Assembly: GCA_963932465.1 (NCBI GenBank) | Contig: OZ010792.1 | Span: 21,791,632 to 21,855,631 of the forward strand | Direction: 5' to 3' | Source of the DNA: Maratus speciosus | Lineage: Eukaryota; Arthropoda; Arachnida; Araneae; Salticidae | DNA length: 64,000 nucleotides | Part shown: positions 20,658 through 32,800 of the stretch, piece after piece | How positions within the stretch are numbered: the first letter of the stretch is position 1 | How the letters are laid out: each line of letters opens with the position of its first letter | The notes under the pieces: model-generated | Database searches by the model: none | The model's input: only the letters and a program-made list of their open reading frames with translations | What the model was told of the DNA's origin: nothing | Position numbers and translations under genes: made by a program

Positions 20658-21847
20658 GCTCAATCAGTACATTGGCACCGTCAATTTTTTTTTTTTTTTT
20701 TTTTTTGGGGGGGGGGGGGAGGGAGGGATTTTTTATTATAACAATACTGTATTAAAATAAAGAATAACACTTTAGGGTATTACAATAATAACACAAAAAA
20801 GGGCTAGCGAAAGGTAGAAGACTATTCGTCGCTAATAATAATGAACGGAACATAGCTTTCTAATTACGGAAAGAACTCTTGGTAATAAGATATTGTGATA
20901 AACAAATTCGTTCTCTCCTTTTTCGGTAGAACTTACACTAGCTCCGTTTCAGATTTAAAAAAAATCGATTGCCTTTACTTTCTTTAATAATAAATTTAAA
21001 AAAAAACTATTTCATATTTTTGGTTTTTTTAAATCGATTCTCGAGTGTCTACTCTATTCAGGGATATAAAATATAAGATTGGATGAATAAGGCATCAAAT
21101 AGAAATCGGTTGATTAAAAACAAACCTATCATTTTTGGCAGAAAGACAGCTTTTTTAAAAAAGATTCACGAAAAGTTTAAAAATCGCTGTACTAATTCGG
21201 AATAAATGTTGTTTAAAAGAGGACATTTTTTAAATTGGAATTAAAGATTTAAATTGTATTATTTTTATGAGTGGCTCAAAATCGCCGGTGAACTAAGAAA
21301 AATGAGCAAATACGCAATTGTTTCGTTCGATAAATAATCAGTCAAGTGAGAGTTTTACTCGCACACAGGGGGTTCCGTGCAACAAAGACCTTGTACAAAG
21401 TTTAAACTTGGCATTGTGCTAAGAGCGCTTCGAAAAGAGGTCGCAAAATTTGAAACGCCATCTTGGTCCGTGCCGCTATTTTATAGAGAGATTTTAATTA
21501 ATATATCGGCTAATCACCGAAGATTTTTTTTTTCAAAAACCATCATCACCACCGCGTCGATAGGTCTCAACTCTCGCGCTGAGCACCACTTTTGTGGTAA
21601 CGGGAAAATGCGATTTTCTCAAAAAACTATGTGACCTAGAATAATCACTATAGTTTTCCTGCAAAATGTAAATGGACTCCTACTACCCTTAATCCTTTCA
21701 TAATTTTAGTTACAGTACATTCGGAAATGGGGGGCTGGTGAGACATAATTTTGCAGTACATTTTCGACGATATCTCTGAAAATATAATACCTATAATTAA
21801 AACAAATATATTTTTGAATTCGGTGTTACGAGATCTTTCAAACGATA
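20658..21847. other. No gene seen
   Basis: AT-rich; contains a T-run followed by a G-run at 20685-20725. No protein or element ends recognised. Confidence 0.5.
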
Positions 21848-21855
21848 CCCTACAC

Positions 21856-23653
21856 CTGGGATGGCGAACCTATGGCACGCGTGCCAAACTTGGCACGTAA
21901 GGAAACTTCTCTGGCATGCGAAAAAACTTATACATTATACTCAATTTACAGAGAACAATCCATTTTATGTTTTTTTTTTTTTTTTTTTTTACAAAAAGTA
22001 TAGTTTTGTGTAACATTTACTTTAAAATAATCTGTAAATTTTGAATAAATTAAGGTGTTATAAATTTCAATGAAGACGCCTAGTAGCATCATTTTCTCGC
22101 CGAACCATTCAACATATAGTGTTTTCCAAATCATTTTGCTTCTTTATGAAATTTCAAAGGTTTTTCAAAATTGAATTTTTAGATATAGTTTACATAGTAA
22201 TATATCTAACTGACACACTTCTACTTCAGATTAGGTTTTATTTTATTTAGGTTTAGGGTTTTAAGTAATGTTAGGTTTTATTATATTTAGGTTTTGATTT
22301 TGAAAATTGAATTTTAACTGTTAGTGTAAATAAGTACGTTGAATGAAGAAATCTATTGAACCTGCTTCTATCTAAAGAACTAAAAATGATCTGATTCGGA
22401 AGCATACAATAAAAGAAAAACTCGCTTATAGATTATTTATACGGAATTCGATGCGACAGGGCTATATTATTGAGTAAATACAGCATAATAAATAAGTTAG
22501 GAATCGAATTTAGTATAAGTTTAAAAGTATTTAGGTAAAAATCTCTCTATTCTAAAAAGAAGTAACTACCGCTGTCACCACCGCCGCCGCCGCCGCCGCC
22601 GGTTTTGAATTTTTTGTGACCGGAAGTCTTTCTTCGTTAATATTAAAAAAACTGTTGCATACAAAAATATGAAAATCGGTAGTATTATAGAAAAATGTTT
22701 GATAAACACGCTGATGCAGACAGTTTTCAAATCGAAGAATTATTTTAAGAGATATTTAATGCCAAAGTTGGACAAAATCGTTCCATTAAAAAAGTTTTAT
22801 AGGAGCAAAAACTGTACATAGGAATTTAATCATTTTTAGATCATTTTATGCGTCAGAATTTCCCGGTGTGCAGATTGCAGTTAGTTTTTTAATTTGAATA
22901 ATTTTTCGAGGTTTTATTTCTATTTTAAATTCAAATTTTCAGCATTTCGAGAGATATTTTTTACAAATTTTAGAAAATTGTATTAATTTAAACTGTTGCC
23001 AACTGTATAAAAAGCGCAACCAATAATGTTTGCTTCAAATTAAAAATTTATTTTACACGTGACTATTATAAACAAAAAATATAAAAAGCAGGAACTCATT
23101 GAAAATTACGTCATAAAAACTATAGTTACACGTGAATTTTAAATGAGAAAGAATATTGTAAAATAATAAATTCAGTAACATGCGTTAGAAGTCCTAAATA
23201 GGAGAATTTACGTCATATTACACTTATTACGTAAAATGAACAAAAAATAATATTGCAAAACAGTTTTAATTTAAAAATTGCGCGAGACATTTAATTGACA
23301 TTTTAAGATGATCATAATATTTCATTTCTAACAAAAGTATTTTGACGTGAATATTAAAAAGAGAAAGAAAAGTTTGGTGAAAATTACGTCAGATTATAAT
23401 TGTCAGATTCAAATTATAATTCAATCTTCCGAAATCTTTTTAAAGGCGGTCAAATTAGCGTGCTGTTAGAGTCTGCGGTGTCTGAACGGGGGTTGACGAG
23501 CGTAGCTCGTAGGGGGCAGAGCCCCCTAGTTCTATAAAAATTACTTATTGAATTTTATCTAAGTTAAAATATCTCTGGCACGTTAGAATGTTGGTACGTT
23601 AGTTGTTGTTTGAAATTTTTGGCAGGCATACTCAAAAAGGATCGCCATCCCTG
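21856..23653. mobile_element. hAT-type element 2 carrying a nested Helitron
   Basis: The left end CTGGGATGGCGAACCTATGGCACGCG and the inverted right end (CAGGGATGGCGATCC when reversed) are flanked by a perfect 8-bp duplication CCCTACAC (21848-21855 and 23654-23661). The GGCACGCGTGCC-rich start is a common hAT terminus. Without the nested Helitron (22542-23529) only about 810 bp remain, with no transposase, so this is a non-autonomous copy. Confidence 0.88.
22542..23529 (+). mobile_element. Non-autonomous Helitron copy 1
   Basis: Begins TCTCTCTATTCTAAAA after an A and ends GGGGGCAGAGCCCCCTAG before a T, i.e. 5' TC, 3' CTAG and A/T insertion. A hairpin GAGCGTAGCTC lies about 20 nt before the end. 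A second copy (46698-48263) shares the ends and most of the interior. Near the start is a (CCG)n microsatellite. No Rep/helicase frame is present. It is inserted in hAT-type element 2. Confidence 0.88.
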
Positions 23654-23661
23654 CCCTACAC

Positions 23662-23955
23662 GATACAAAAAAATCATATAGCATAATTAGCCCCTTTAAA
23701 TATTTCTTGCAAATATTTGTGAATGGCTATAATAATCTATAAATATGTGAGTCAATAGCCTTTATAACTCTGGCAAGTTTGAACTTTCCACGTTCCATAG
23801 TTTTCGGTAAAAACGGCTGTAGCAGACAGAAAGAGACGCGAGTGATTATAATGGTTCCCTTTTCACTTTTTAAGTACGAACCCTAAAAATAACAAAAAAT
23901 CTAATAAGTCCAGTCTTGAGCTCAGGTCTATTCTTTGTCTATTTGAAACCAGAAG
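23662..23955. other. No gene seen
   Basis: Spacer between hAT-type element 2 and the next MITE. Confidence 0.5.
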
Positions 23956-23957
23956 TA

Positions 23958-25064
23958 CAGTCATGGAAAATAAAGGTAAACACCCCCTATTAACTCTGAA
24001 ACAAATTATTGTACAAGAAATTTAGTAGTACCAAACTATTGTAAAGAAAGTCCACTTTTAAATGATGTATATAAAATTTGCTTAGGGGGCCATCTACATA
24101 TCAAAACGAACCCAAACTTTGTTTTTTTAATAGTAATATCCAAGTTTGACACCATAAATAAAGTCTACACCCTTCAATTAGCCTAAACACAAATTTTCAT
24201 GAATTTCGTAACGATTAGATAGAGAAATTAATTATTTTAAAATGAGCCTATTTTAGGGACTGTATCCAAATCGAAGTTCGGTACTCGATTGTTGAAATGC
24301 TACAGAATGATTGTGTCACGTCTATTAATGTATTATTACTTGCCAATAGGACCATTTCACTCGCTTAATATGTTTCGACTATTGCCAGCCCAAATGTTTC
24401 AGTAAAAGGAATAAAATATATATATTTTTTTCAAATTATGCTTTTCTGCACTTCATAGACTGTCCCTTAGGCTATCATTTTGACGTTTTTTAATCGTAAT
24501 TCGAAAACTACTCGGAAAAAAAATTTGAAATTGATAATTCCTTAAAGCAGGACATAATAAATATAAACCTATCAACAAAATTGTAGGTTGCAAGTCATGT
24601 TTTTTTTCGAATATTAATTTTATAATTCATATTATAAAAAATTTTAAATTACAAATTCAGTGTATTTATGTTAGGGTTTTTTAGTATTATAACCACACAA
24701 AATATTATCACATTAGGATTATAATTTCAGGAGATATTAATAAAAATATGAAAATGTAATTTAACATTAGAAGCTCTACATTTTGAAAGTTTATAATTCA
24801 AAAACTTATCATCCAAATGACTTGAAATTTCGTTTCTAGGCATCCTTTGAACCGAAGATTTAAAATATACAGTCAAAATTGGGTGTAGCCATTGAAAAGA
24901 CAAAGTTTGGTCTGGTTTTGATTTGTAGATGCCCCCCACGCAAATTTTATGTATATCATTTAAAAGTAGACTTTATTTCCAATCATTTAGTATTAGTAAC
25001 TTTATTCTATTTTAATTAGTTGCAGAGTTAGTAGTGGCTGTTTATTTTCTTTCTCCCACAACTG
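23958..25064. mobile_element. TA-flanked Tc1/mariner-type MITE, 1107 bp, complete copy
   Basis: Starts CAGTCATGGAAAATAAAGG and ends with the inverted TTTCTTTCTCCCACAACTG, both next to TA. Inverted homology extends ~200 bp inward (for example CTACTTTTAAATGAT(G/A)TA(T/C)ATAAAATTTGC on both arms). A second, heavily interrupted copy occupies 31222-36028. No transposase remains. Confidence 0.8.
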
Positions 25065-25066
25065 TA

Positions 25067-25228
25067 CAAACATGCGAAAGATTTTTCTAGTTACTGCACG
25101 CGACACACAAATATCTTTATTTTATTAGTGGATATATTAATGTTTACATCACCAAAAATAAAGAAAATACAGATAAAATTTTTAAATTCAAAGTAGTGCA
25201 TGTATACCTCCAAATTAGCTTTTGCCGG

Positions 25229-25264
<36 letters not shown>

Positions 25265-25980
25265 TGTGGGGGAGAGGGGACAAATCTAATGGAAATTAAT
25301 AAAATGCTAATAAATTTCTGAAAAAAATTATTTCAAATGTCGGTTTTAAGTTTTAAGACTTTCGCTAACTTTTTAGGTGTCAAAGTCATTTGACTCTTCA
25401 TAGAAAATAAATTCATGTATACATCTTCTAATCACAAAATCTACATTTTCATGCAAATTGCAAAAAAGAGCAAATGTGTTGGGCATTATCTGATCCACCT
25501 CAGGCCTTGCGGTTGTATACTTCAAAAGATATTGAGTCTACTTTAAATTGTGGGCCGAAATTAAGTTTTCTATATCACTTCGTCACCTGTGAACATGTCC
25601 TCGGGGTTTAATTGGGGCCGCGGTCGAAATTCAACGCATTAAATGAGAAATATAAAAATGTATAATGGAAATCCCCGGAAGTTTCATTTTCCACTTGCTC
25701 ATTGAAGCGGGAAATGGGCACTCAGTTTAAAAGCTTCAATTATTAGAAAGTTAATGTTAAACGTTTCTTTTCAGGAGTTCGTCTAAGACCTGGTAAGTGT
25801 TCTTTTATTTTTATTGTGTAGAAAATTTTGTTATAAATGAAAGTTAAAATTCTAGCGCTATATTCACCTTGAGTTAAATAATTAAAATATACATAAAGCA
25901 CAAATAATTGTACAAAAATTGCTTTCAGGTGCATAAATAATATAAAGATATTTAAAATAAAATTTAAAATATCTCAAAAA
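25067..25980. other. No gene seen apart from one splice-bounded 18-mer
   Basis: AT-rich, with a T-run at 25230-25263. A segment with strong splice signals on both sides (25775-25792) is described in the findings. Confidence 0.4.
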
Positions 25981-25983
25981 TAC

Positions 25984-26020
25984 ATCAGGTTTTCAACCAT
26001 TACAAGGCCGTCTTCAATAG
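25984..26020 (-). ncRNA. Degenerate hammerhead-ribozyme-like motif of Penelope-like element 1
   Basis: On the minus strand the order is CTATTGA (for core CUGAUGA), a short hairpin GGCC-TTGTAAT-GGTT, GAAA, then ACCTGATGTA. Penelope-like elements are known to carry hammerhead motifs in their terminal repeats. The core has substitutions, so activity is doubtful. Confidence 0.4.
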
Positions 26021-26141
26021 GATTTAAATGTTGTTATTATTTTCTTTGCGCTTATTCGAGAACTGTCCAGAAGAAAAACATTGTAATTTAAATTTAAATT
26101 TTGTATGTCAGATGAGATGCCAGATAAAGTTATTCAAATTT

Positions 26142-27180
26142 TCAACAAAACGAGCTTTCATCTATTATGCAGCAAATATCTCCATACTCCATGGATATCA
26201 TATGATAGTGCATCGTTACAAACTGTATCTTTTTTGCAATTATTTCAATTGATTCTCTTATGATGGCTTCCTTGTAATTATTTGTACGAAAGATAATTTT
26301 TGATTTATTAAAATTTACTTTTATAGGTTGAGTTTGAGCTAATCTTGAAAATGCAGTATGGGGTCTATTTAATCTGAGATTTGCTTCATGTTCTTTAATT
26401 CTATCACGAAATTTTCTCATCGTCATATCAACATAAATAAAATATTTACTATCTTTTTGCAAAGGTATAATGTATACTCCGGATCTATTGATTCCTTGGA
26501 CAGGATCAATTTTAGTATTTAACAGATCTTTTAGCTTTCTGGGAGGGGCTGCGACTAACTTTACATCATATTTAAAAAGAGTATGCCTTATATTTTCAAA
26601 AAGCCTTGGAATGTAGTTAACCTTACAAAATTTAAATCTTTTATCTACAACTGCGCTTCGTTTTCCATAATCTTCTACTTCAAACTTGTTTATGATTTTT
26701 TCAATAAAACGGGATAGAATTGCATTTTCTATTGCTATTTTTCTAATTGCATTTAGTTCTTCTTTTAGGAGATGGCTCGAACAAACCTCAAATGCTCTTT
26801 TTGTACAGTAATTAAATGGTGTTAATTTGTAACTTATAGGTGAACTGCAACCAAAAGGAATAGTGGCATTAGATCTGTTAGTCTTCCTAAAAACTGTGCG
26901 ATCAAGATTTTGTTTCGTTATGTTTCTGATAAGCTGGACATCCAGAAATGCAAGTTTTTGATTTTGTCCTATTTTCTAGCGTGAATTTTATTTTGTTGTC
27001 TAACATATTGATTTTATCCAAAAAAGAGTATAATTCATCTTTGCTGTGATTCCATATAATGAAGACATCATCAACATATCTGAACCAATAATCCGGACTC
27101 GGTTTTACAGTTTCCATGATTATATTCTCAAGCGGGCATAATTTAAACTCGGCAAGTAAACCTGAAATAGGAGAGCCCAT
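26142..27180 (-). pseudogene. Penelope-like RT + GIY-YIG endonuclease remnant
   Basis: RT part (27180-26902) shows MGSPISGLLAEF and the catalytic FRYVDDVFIIW, then LDNKIKFTLE. A frame change follows near 26905, after which the minus strand still reads the conserved linker (CTKRAFEVCSSHLLKEELNAI near 26810-26750). The endonuclease part (about 26500-26350) has SGVYIIP and YVDMTMRKFRDRIKEHE, the GIY-YIG fold with the second tyrosine motif degraded (YVD for YIG). The remaining tail is unrecognised. Confidence 0.85.
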
Positions 27181-27190
27181 TATATATTAA

Positions 27191-27957
27191 CTAGCCGCCC
27201 TTGGCGACCAGTCTGGTCTCCGTTAGATGTGTGCTAAGCATTGCACCATGTTACTTTTATTCAAAATTTAATTTACTTTCTCAATACTTCTCCAAATCAG
27301 AAGTTTCCAGTAGAGAAATCAAGAACTCCGTATTTTTACAGGTACTACTTGCTTATCCCGTCGACCAAAAATATATCGCCAAGCTATAAGATTAAATATC
27401 AATAATGGTTGATCGTAAATGTCACATTTGCCTGTTTTTAAGCAAGTTACACGTGTTTACGTCATCAAGTTATTTTTATTTCGACGTTTTATTTGTATTT
27501 TTATTAATGTTATACTAATTTATTTATTCTTTCGCTATTTAAAATAAAAATTTGTATAATTTGGCGAAATGGGTCGACACTATAACTAAGTAGTACCTTT
27601 TTATGCTAGCCAGGCGCAAGTGATAAATCATCAAACATTGTCTTTCCAATCGCATTTTTTCATATTTCATTAAATTCATCTAAAATATAATAATTTCACT
27701 CATTTAATTTAAAATACATAATTTTAATTTTAAATTCATGACTTTCACTTTTTCTTTCCCTTTTTTAAGAAAAAGAAAAGAAAAAGAATAAATAATACCA
27801 AAAACCATGACTTTTAATTTCAATATCAAAGCATTGTTTTAATTTACCACGCGAAAAATAAAAAATCTAAAAAATGGTGACCCGGCATATATAAAGCGAA
27901 GCGGTCAGCCCGGAACTATTGATGACAGTCACATGACTTAGGCTATTATTATAGAGA
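27191..27957 (-). mobile_element. Non-autonomous Helitron, 767 bp, minus strand
   Basis: On the minus strand it starts TCTCTATAATAATAGCC after an A and ends with a hairpin GACCAG-A-CTGGTC, then GCCAAGGGCGGCTAG before a T. It has 5' TC, 3' CTAG and A/T target, no target duplication and no helicase frame. The stretch around 27450-27600 (TCATCAAGTTATTTTTATTTCGACG...) is shared with Helitron copy 2 at 47890-48060, although the termini differ. It lies 10 bp from the truncated 5' end of Penelope-like element 1. Confidence 0.85.
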
Positions 27958-29229
27958 TTATATTATATTATATATAAGATATTTAAAATTTGTATTTCAT
28001 TATATTTATGCACCTAAAAGTAATTTTTGTAAAATTATTTGTGCTTCATGAAAATTTTTTGCCTTCAATCATATAAAAAAGTTTTTAGGAGAAGCTAAAT
28101 TATAAACTAATATAACTAAACTATTTAAAAACTTAAACTATCCAAATACGTTCCGGAAGGGAAAAATACATAAAAAAGGGTGTATTATAATTTCTTTATT
28201 CACTTTTAACAAATATTAATAACGGATTATTAATATGTGATTCGCCTTTCTATTATTTTAAAGATTTCCAAACATAGATGTAATTTCGATGGTTTTTTTC
28301 CTTTCGAAAAATTTCAAAAATGTTAAATTAATTGCTAGTATTCCAATAAAAATAACGAAATATAGAAAAATGAAAGTTTTGAAGTTTGTAGATTATTTGT
28401 GATGAGATTTTTGAAACCTTCGTATCATTGGTACTCAAACCGATTATAATGTAAGAAACACTTACATGGCAAAAAACCTTTAGTATTACTCGAAGGGTGG
28501 CTAACTTATGACACACGTGCCCGAGTTTGTACGTACGACAATTTATTCGGCACGGGATAATTTTTAATTTAATAAATAATATATAGAGAAAATTTACTTT
28601 TTATTACAATAAATAAAACTAATATCAGAAATAATCGCAATTATTTTTGCACGAAATTGGAAAATTTTCTTTTTTCTGCGATACCAAATTATATACCTAT
28701 ATATTATATTATATACCTGCATCGACATATAACTATTTTGCCTTTTTTATATGCATTTATAAAACTTTATTTCTTCAAATGAATTTCATAATACAGTCAC
28801 TCGAATAAATTTTTTTGAAGAATCAGTTTCACTATGTACCACATTAGTAAAAATAACAAAATAGGAACAAGGTATAAAGTATCCTCTATTGAGCATACGA
28901 CTGCATAAAAACTTATTAATAAATTATTAATCCATTTTATTATGCAATTTGGACTATTAAAAGTTAGATATTGCATTAATAAGTTCAAAATTACTAAAAC
29001 AAAACTTTGTATTCCCCCCCCCCCCCCTCCGATGTCCCCCATTATTTTGGCCTCATATGTGCTATGAATAAATTAATCAAAATTTCATTAAATTAATGAC
29101 CGATTTCGTTACAAAATAAAATATTAATATAAAATATAATAATAATAAAATATTAAACATTATAAAATCATATTCTGTTCTTGTTTTCCCTTTTTGTGTA
29201 CGTGGGCGTATGTCAATTTCTCTGTATTA
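27958..29229. other. No gene seen; a hAT-like end near 28490
   Basis: AT-rich. GGGTGGCTAACTTATGACACACGTGCCC at 28495-28523 resembles the start of hAT-type element 2, suggesting an eroded hAT end with no partner identified. A poly-C tract lies at 29014-29028. Confidence 0.4.
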
Positions 29230-29231
29230 TA

Positions 29232-30898
29232 CAGTGGTGGCCAAAATTATGGACTTTTTTCAAATTTCCATGTTTTATAACTTTGTGTGCTTGTAGAATA
29301 TATTATTTTCATTTAAATACAAATGCTTATATATCAAATTCAAGGAAATTTAATGTAGAATTTAATTTTTAAAAATACATAATTAAAATATCAGCATTAC
29401 AAAAAAAGTGACTTTAGTCCGAAATACAAACACAATTAGTCATGATTGCTGATGTGTTTGTAATAAAAACTTCCTAGCCAATCACAATGACTTTTCTGAG
29501 AACCAATCAAATGTCAGTAACTAAACTGTAATATGTTTTGATTTGTAAAAGCGGTATTTCGCTAGAAAGAATTTTGCCGAAGGGTGAATACTAGTGTAAC
29601 TAAATAGAATAATGTGTTTATATATATATCTTTTTTCTTCTTAATACAAATAATTTAAAACAATGTCATCAACATCAAGAACTGATTGGACACCTACAAA
29701 AAGAAGTAGAATTGTCATATTGAGAGAAAATGGTCTGCCTTAAACTGAAATTGAGAGACAGGTTGGTGGATCAGTCACTTTATCTGGCGTACAAAAATTG
29801 TACTTACGTTATGAAGAAACTAAATCAGTGATAAATAAGGCAAGATCAGGCCGAAAAAAATGCCCAAGTGCTTCTGACGATAGAAAGATAAAAAGGATAT
29901 GCCTCAAAGATAGAAGAATTTCATCAGATGCTGTTAGATGTGAAATGAATGCAATGGGTATTTCAGTTAGTTCAAGAACAATAAGGAGGCGATTAGCAGG
30001 TTTTGGGCTGAACGGTAGAATTCCGAGGAAATCTTTTTTTTAATCTTCAGCAATGCAAGAAACGAGTTCAGTGGGTAAAAGAACACATTAATTGGTCAGA
30101 AAATCAGTGGAAGCAAATAATCTGAAGCGATGAGAGTAAAATATCGCTCTTTGGTAGTGATGGGCGAAAATATGTGAGACGTAGAGTAGGGGAAGAGCTG
30201 AATCCTGATTGTATTGAAGCAACTACAAAGAAGCCAACAATTGTCATGATTTGGGCCTGTATGTCTACAGATGGTGTGGGTCGCATTCAAGTGATTGATA
30301 GCATTCTGAATGCAAAAAAAATACATCGAAACTGTCCTGGAACCAAAATTGGTACCTTCCATCAGGGATCTCTTCTATAATAAAGCACCATTTATCTTTC
30401 AGCAGGATTCAGCTCCATGCCATACGGCAAACATATACAAAGAATGGTTTAAAAATACAAGCATACAATTATTACCCTGGCCAGGAAACAGCTCTGATCT
30501 GAATCAAATAGAAAATTTGTGGCGACGTTTGAAAATCCTTGTACAAAAAAGCGTCCATCTAATAAAACGCAACTTATTGAAGCTATAATTGATTCTTGGT
30601 ATCATGTGATTAAAAAGGATGAACTGCAAACACTAGTTCTCTCAATAGGGTTATCCTACTAAATACTGAATGTGTAATTTTAAAATACAATGAAATCTAA
30701 GATAGATCTTTTTGCAAGCGTAACTTTTTTTGTAATGCAGATATTTTAATTATGTTTTTTTATTAAATTCTACATTAAATTTCCTTGAATTTGATATATA
30801 AACATTTGTATTTAAGTAAAATTTATTATATTTTTCAAGCACACAAAGTTATAAAACATGAAAATTTCAAAAAATGTCCACAATTTTGGACACTACTG
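29232..30898 (+). mobile_element. Tc1-like transposon, 1667 bp, inactive
   Basis: The ends CAGTGGTGGCCAAAATTATGGAC and the inverted GTCCACAATTTTGGACACTACTG are flanked by TA (29230-29231, 30899-30900). Inverted repeats extend about 170-190 bp. The full-length transposase region lies between them but is broken. A solo end of the same family is at 34760-34915. Confidence 0.92.
29663..30662 (+). pseudogene. Tc1-family transposase, DD34E type, inactivated
   Basis: From ATG 29663 the N-terminal half is a paired-like helix-turn-helix DNA-binding domain (TKRSRIVILRENGLP..., then SGRKKCPSASDDRKIKRI and the second HTH ISVSSRTIRRRLAGFGL). The catalytic triad is present: SDESKISLFG (first D), FQQDSAPCHTA (second D) and LNQIENLWRRL (E), with 34 residues between second D and E. 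It ends at TAA 30660-30662. Inactivating changes: a TAA at 29742, a frameshift in a T-run near 30035, a TGA at 30122 just before the first catalytic Asp, and frameshifts in A-runs near 30320 and 30548. Confidence 0.92.
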
Positions 30899-31365
30899 TA
30901 TATTGAATTGCCCTCTCACTGCCCTTTACATTTCACATATAAAAGCCATGAAACCAGAGATTATCGCTTTGGTTTCACATATATTAAAAAGAAATTGTTT
31001 AATAGATAAAATAATTAACAATATCAAAATGATAGCCAACATATTTTACGTAATGTGTCTTCATTTCCAATAGCAATTATAAATGATGTTTCAATTCAAT
31101 CATTCCAGAGACTGGACTTTAATGGGCTAATACCATATCTACTTAGTCTAAATTTAATAATGACTTGAATGTCTGCATATAGAATTTTTGTTGGCTTATA
31201 ATGCCTATATTCCAATTTCAACAGCAATATCCAATTTTGACACCATAAATAAATTCTACATCCTTCAATTAGCCTAAATACAAATGTTCATGAAATTCGT
31301 GCGACTAGTTTCAGAGATATTTTTTATTTTAAAATGAGCATATTTTAGGAACTACAGTGTGACTT

Positions 31366-32353
31366 CAAAAATCCTGCAACTTAAAAAATCAGGCATCAAA
31401 ACCATCTTTTTCCCTTCCTTTTTCTTTTACACTTTCAAGTTAGGGTAGAAGAAAAATAGCAATTGTTTACGAATTAAAAACTTCAAGATCGAAAGTAAAA
31501 ATGCAAAAAAATAATATTTGACATCATTTGTCAGAGGCAATTATTTTCTGAACATATTTTATGGAAGCTGCACTGTGGCTCTCCAACTGCGTGGAGATTA
31601 GTACACAAGTTCTTTGGAGTTTCTCTTCTGACGCTGTGCTAAATGGAACTGTTGATAACGCTAGTAACAGCTCCGAAGACGAGGATGAACAACAGGCAGA
31701 AGAAAATGTGTCACAAAAAAATGCGTAAATTTAACTAGAGAATAAATATCTGCTTTAGAGAGCAAAACTGAATTTCCGAAATAATTGCGTAATAGAAATT
31801 CTTCATTTGTATAAAATACAAGAAAAACTTGTTAAAGAACGGTAAAAAAAAATTGAAGCAAACAAAATTGAAAAATACATAAGTACTTACTTAATTTTTA
31901 TGCTTTTGGTATAAATAAATCAAATATTTTTACTTTTAGTGCTTTTTTTTAGACACATTGACAGCAAAGGTTTCCCTTACAACGCTCATTAGTTGATATA
32001 TAATTTACATGATCTGCCTGGTTTAAATTTTTTTAATTTGTTTACACTTTTTCAAACAAGGCTTGATATCCCATATGAAAAAAAAATAAACGCGTGTGGA
32101 ACATAGACCCTCCTGGTCCACTTACCCCATTTTTATGGGGCAACTGAACCCTTGAGGAAAGAAAGATCAAATATGCATATTTTTTTTATTTTTAAATATT
32201 AAAATGTAATTTTGAGCATTTCTATCTGATAGAGGGAACCTAACTAAACACATTTACAAAAGTTCAGACTTTAATTCAAATGAACATTAACTTTTTGAAG
32301 CTGAATTGCCAAAATCTCCAGAGTCAAATTGTAAAATCATGGCCCAGTTACCC
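31366..32353. mobile_element. Unclassified insertion in the fragmented MITE, ~990 bp
   Basis: Splits sequence that is continuous at 24262/24263 in the complete copy. The left junction is near ACTACAGTGTGAC and the right near CACATAACCTTATA, but no convincing terminal repeats or target duplication were found. It contains a 55-codon open frame (31561-31728) with an acidic Glu/Asp/Gln-rich tail (NSSEDEDEQQAEE), not recognised. A palindromic CCCCATTTTTATGGGG occurs at 32127. Confidence 0.5.
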
Positions 32354-32608
32354 CACATAACCTTATATCCAAATTGAAGTTCGGTACTCGATTGTTGAAA
32401 TGCTACAGAATGACTATGTCACTTCTATTAATGTATTGTTTCTTGCAAATGTGACCATTTAGCTCACTTAATATGTTTCGGCCATAGCCGGCCCAAATGA
32501 TTCAATAAATTGAGAAAAATATTTCTTTTTTTTTTTTCAAATTATACTTTTCTGAACCCTATAGACGACTCCTTAAACCATCAACTTGACGTTTTCAACA
32601 CTTTCCAA

Positions 32609-32800
32609 CAGTGTTGCCAGTGGGCTACTTTTTTAAAACTCAGATTTCTTAAATGGCACCAGTTTTTTGAAAAAGTAAAATTCGCCTTATTAATTGACAT
32701 ATTAATTAAGGCAAAAACAAGGGGCATTTTACCATTTCAGAAAAGTGATGCCGATCAAGAAATCTGAATTTTTAAAAAATGTAGCCCACTGACAACACTG
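32609..32800. mobile_element. hAT-type MITE, 192 bp
   Basis: Starts CAGTGTTGCCAGTGGGCTAC and ends with the inverted GTAGCCCACTGACAACACTG. Flanked on both sides by a perfect 8-bp duplication CTTTCCAA (32601-32608, 32801-32808). The inverted arms extend ~45 bp (to CAGATTTCTT / AAGAAATCTG). Confidence 0.92.

Larger units (their letters stand above)
25981..27180 (-). mobile_element. Penelope-like retroelement remnant 1, 5'-truncated
   Basis: Reading the minus strand from 27180 downward gives the reverse transcriptase core, the linker and then a GIY-YIG-type endonuclease, the order specific to Penelope-like elements. The 5' part, including the N-terminal RT motifs, is missing: sequence beyond 27180 has no coding similarity. 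A hammerhead-like motif lies just past the coding end (25984-26020). Truncation at the 5' side is usual for target-primed elements. Confidence 0.85.

Noticed and set aside
24727..24939. 70-codon frame in the 1107-bp MITE
   Set aside because: Falls in the terminal inverted repeat; the same sequence is non-coding in the other arm and the second copy.
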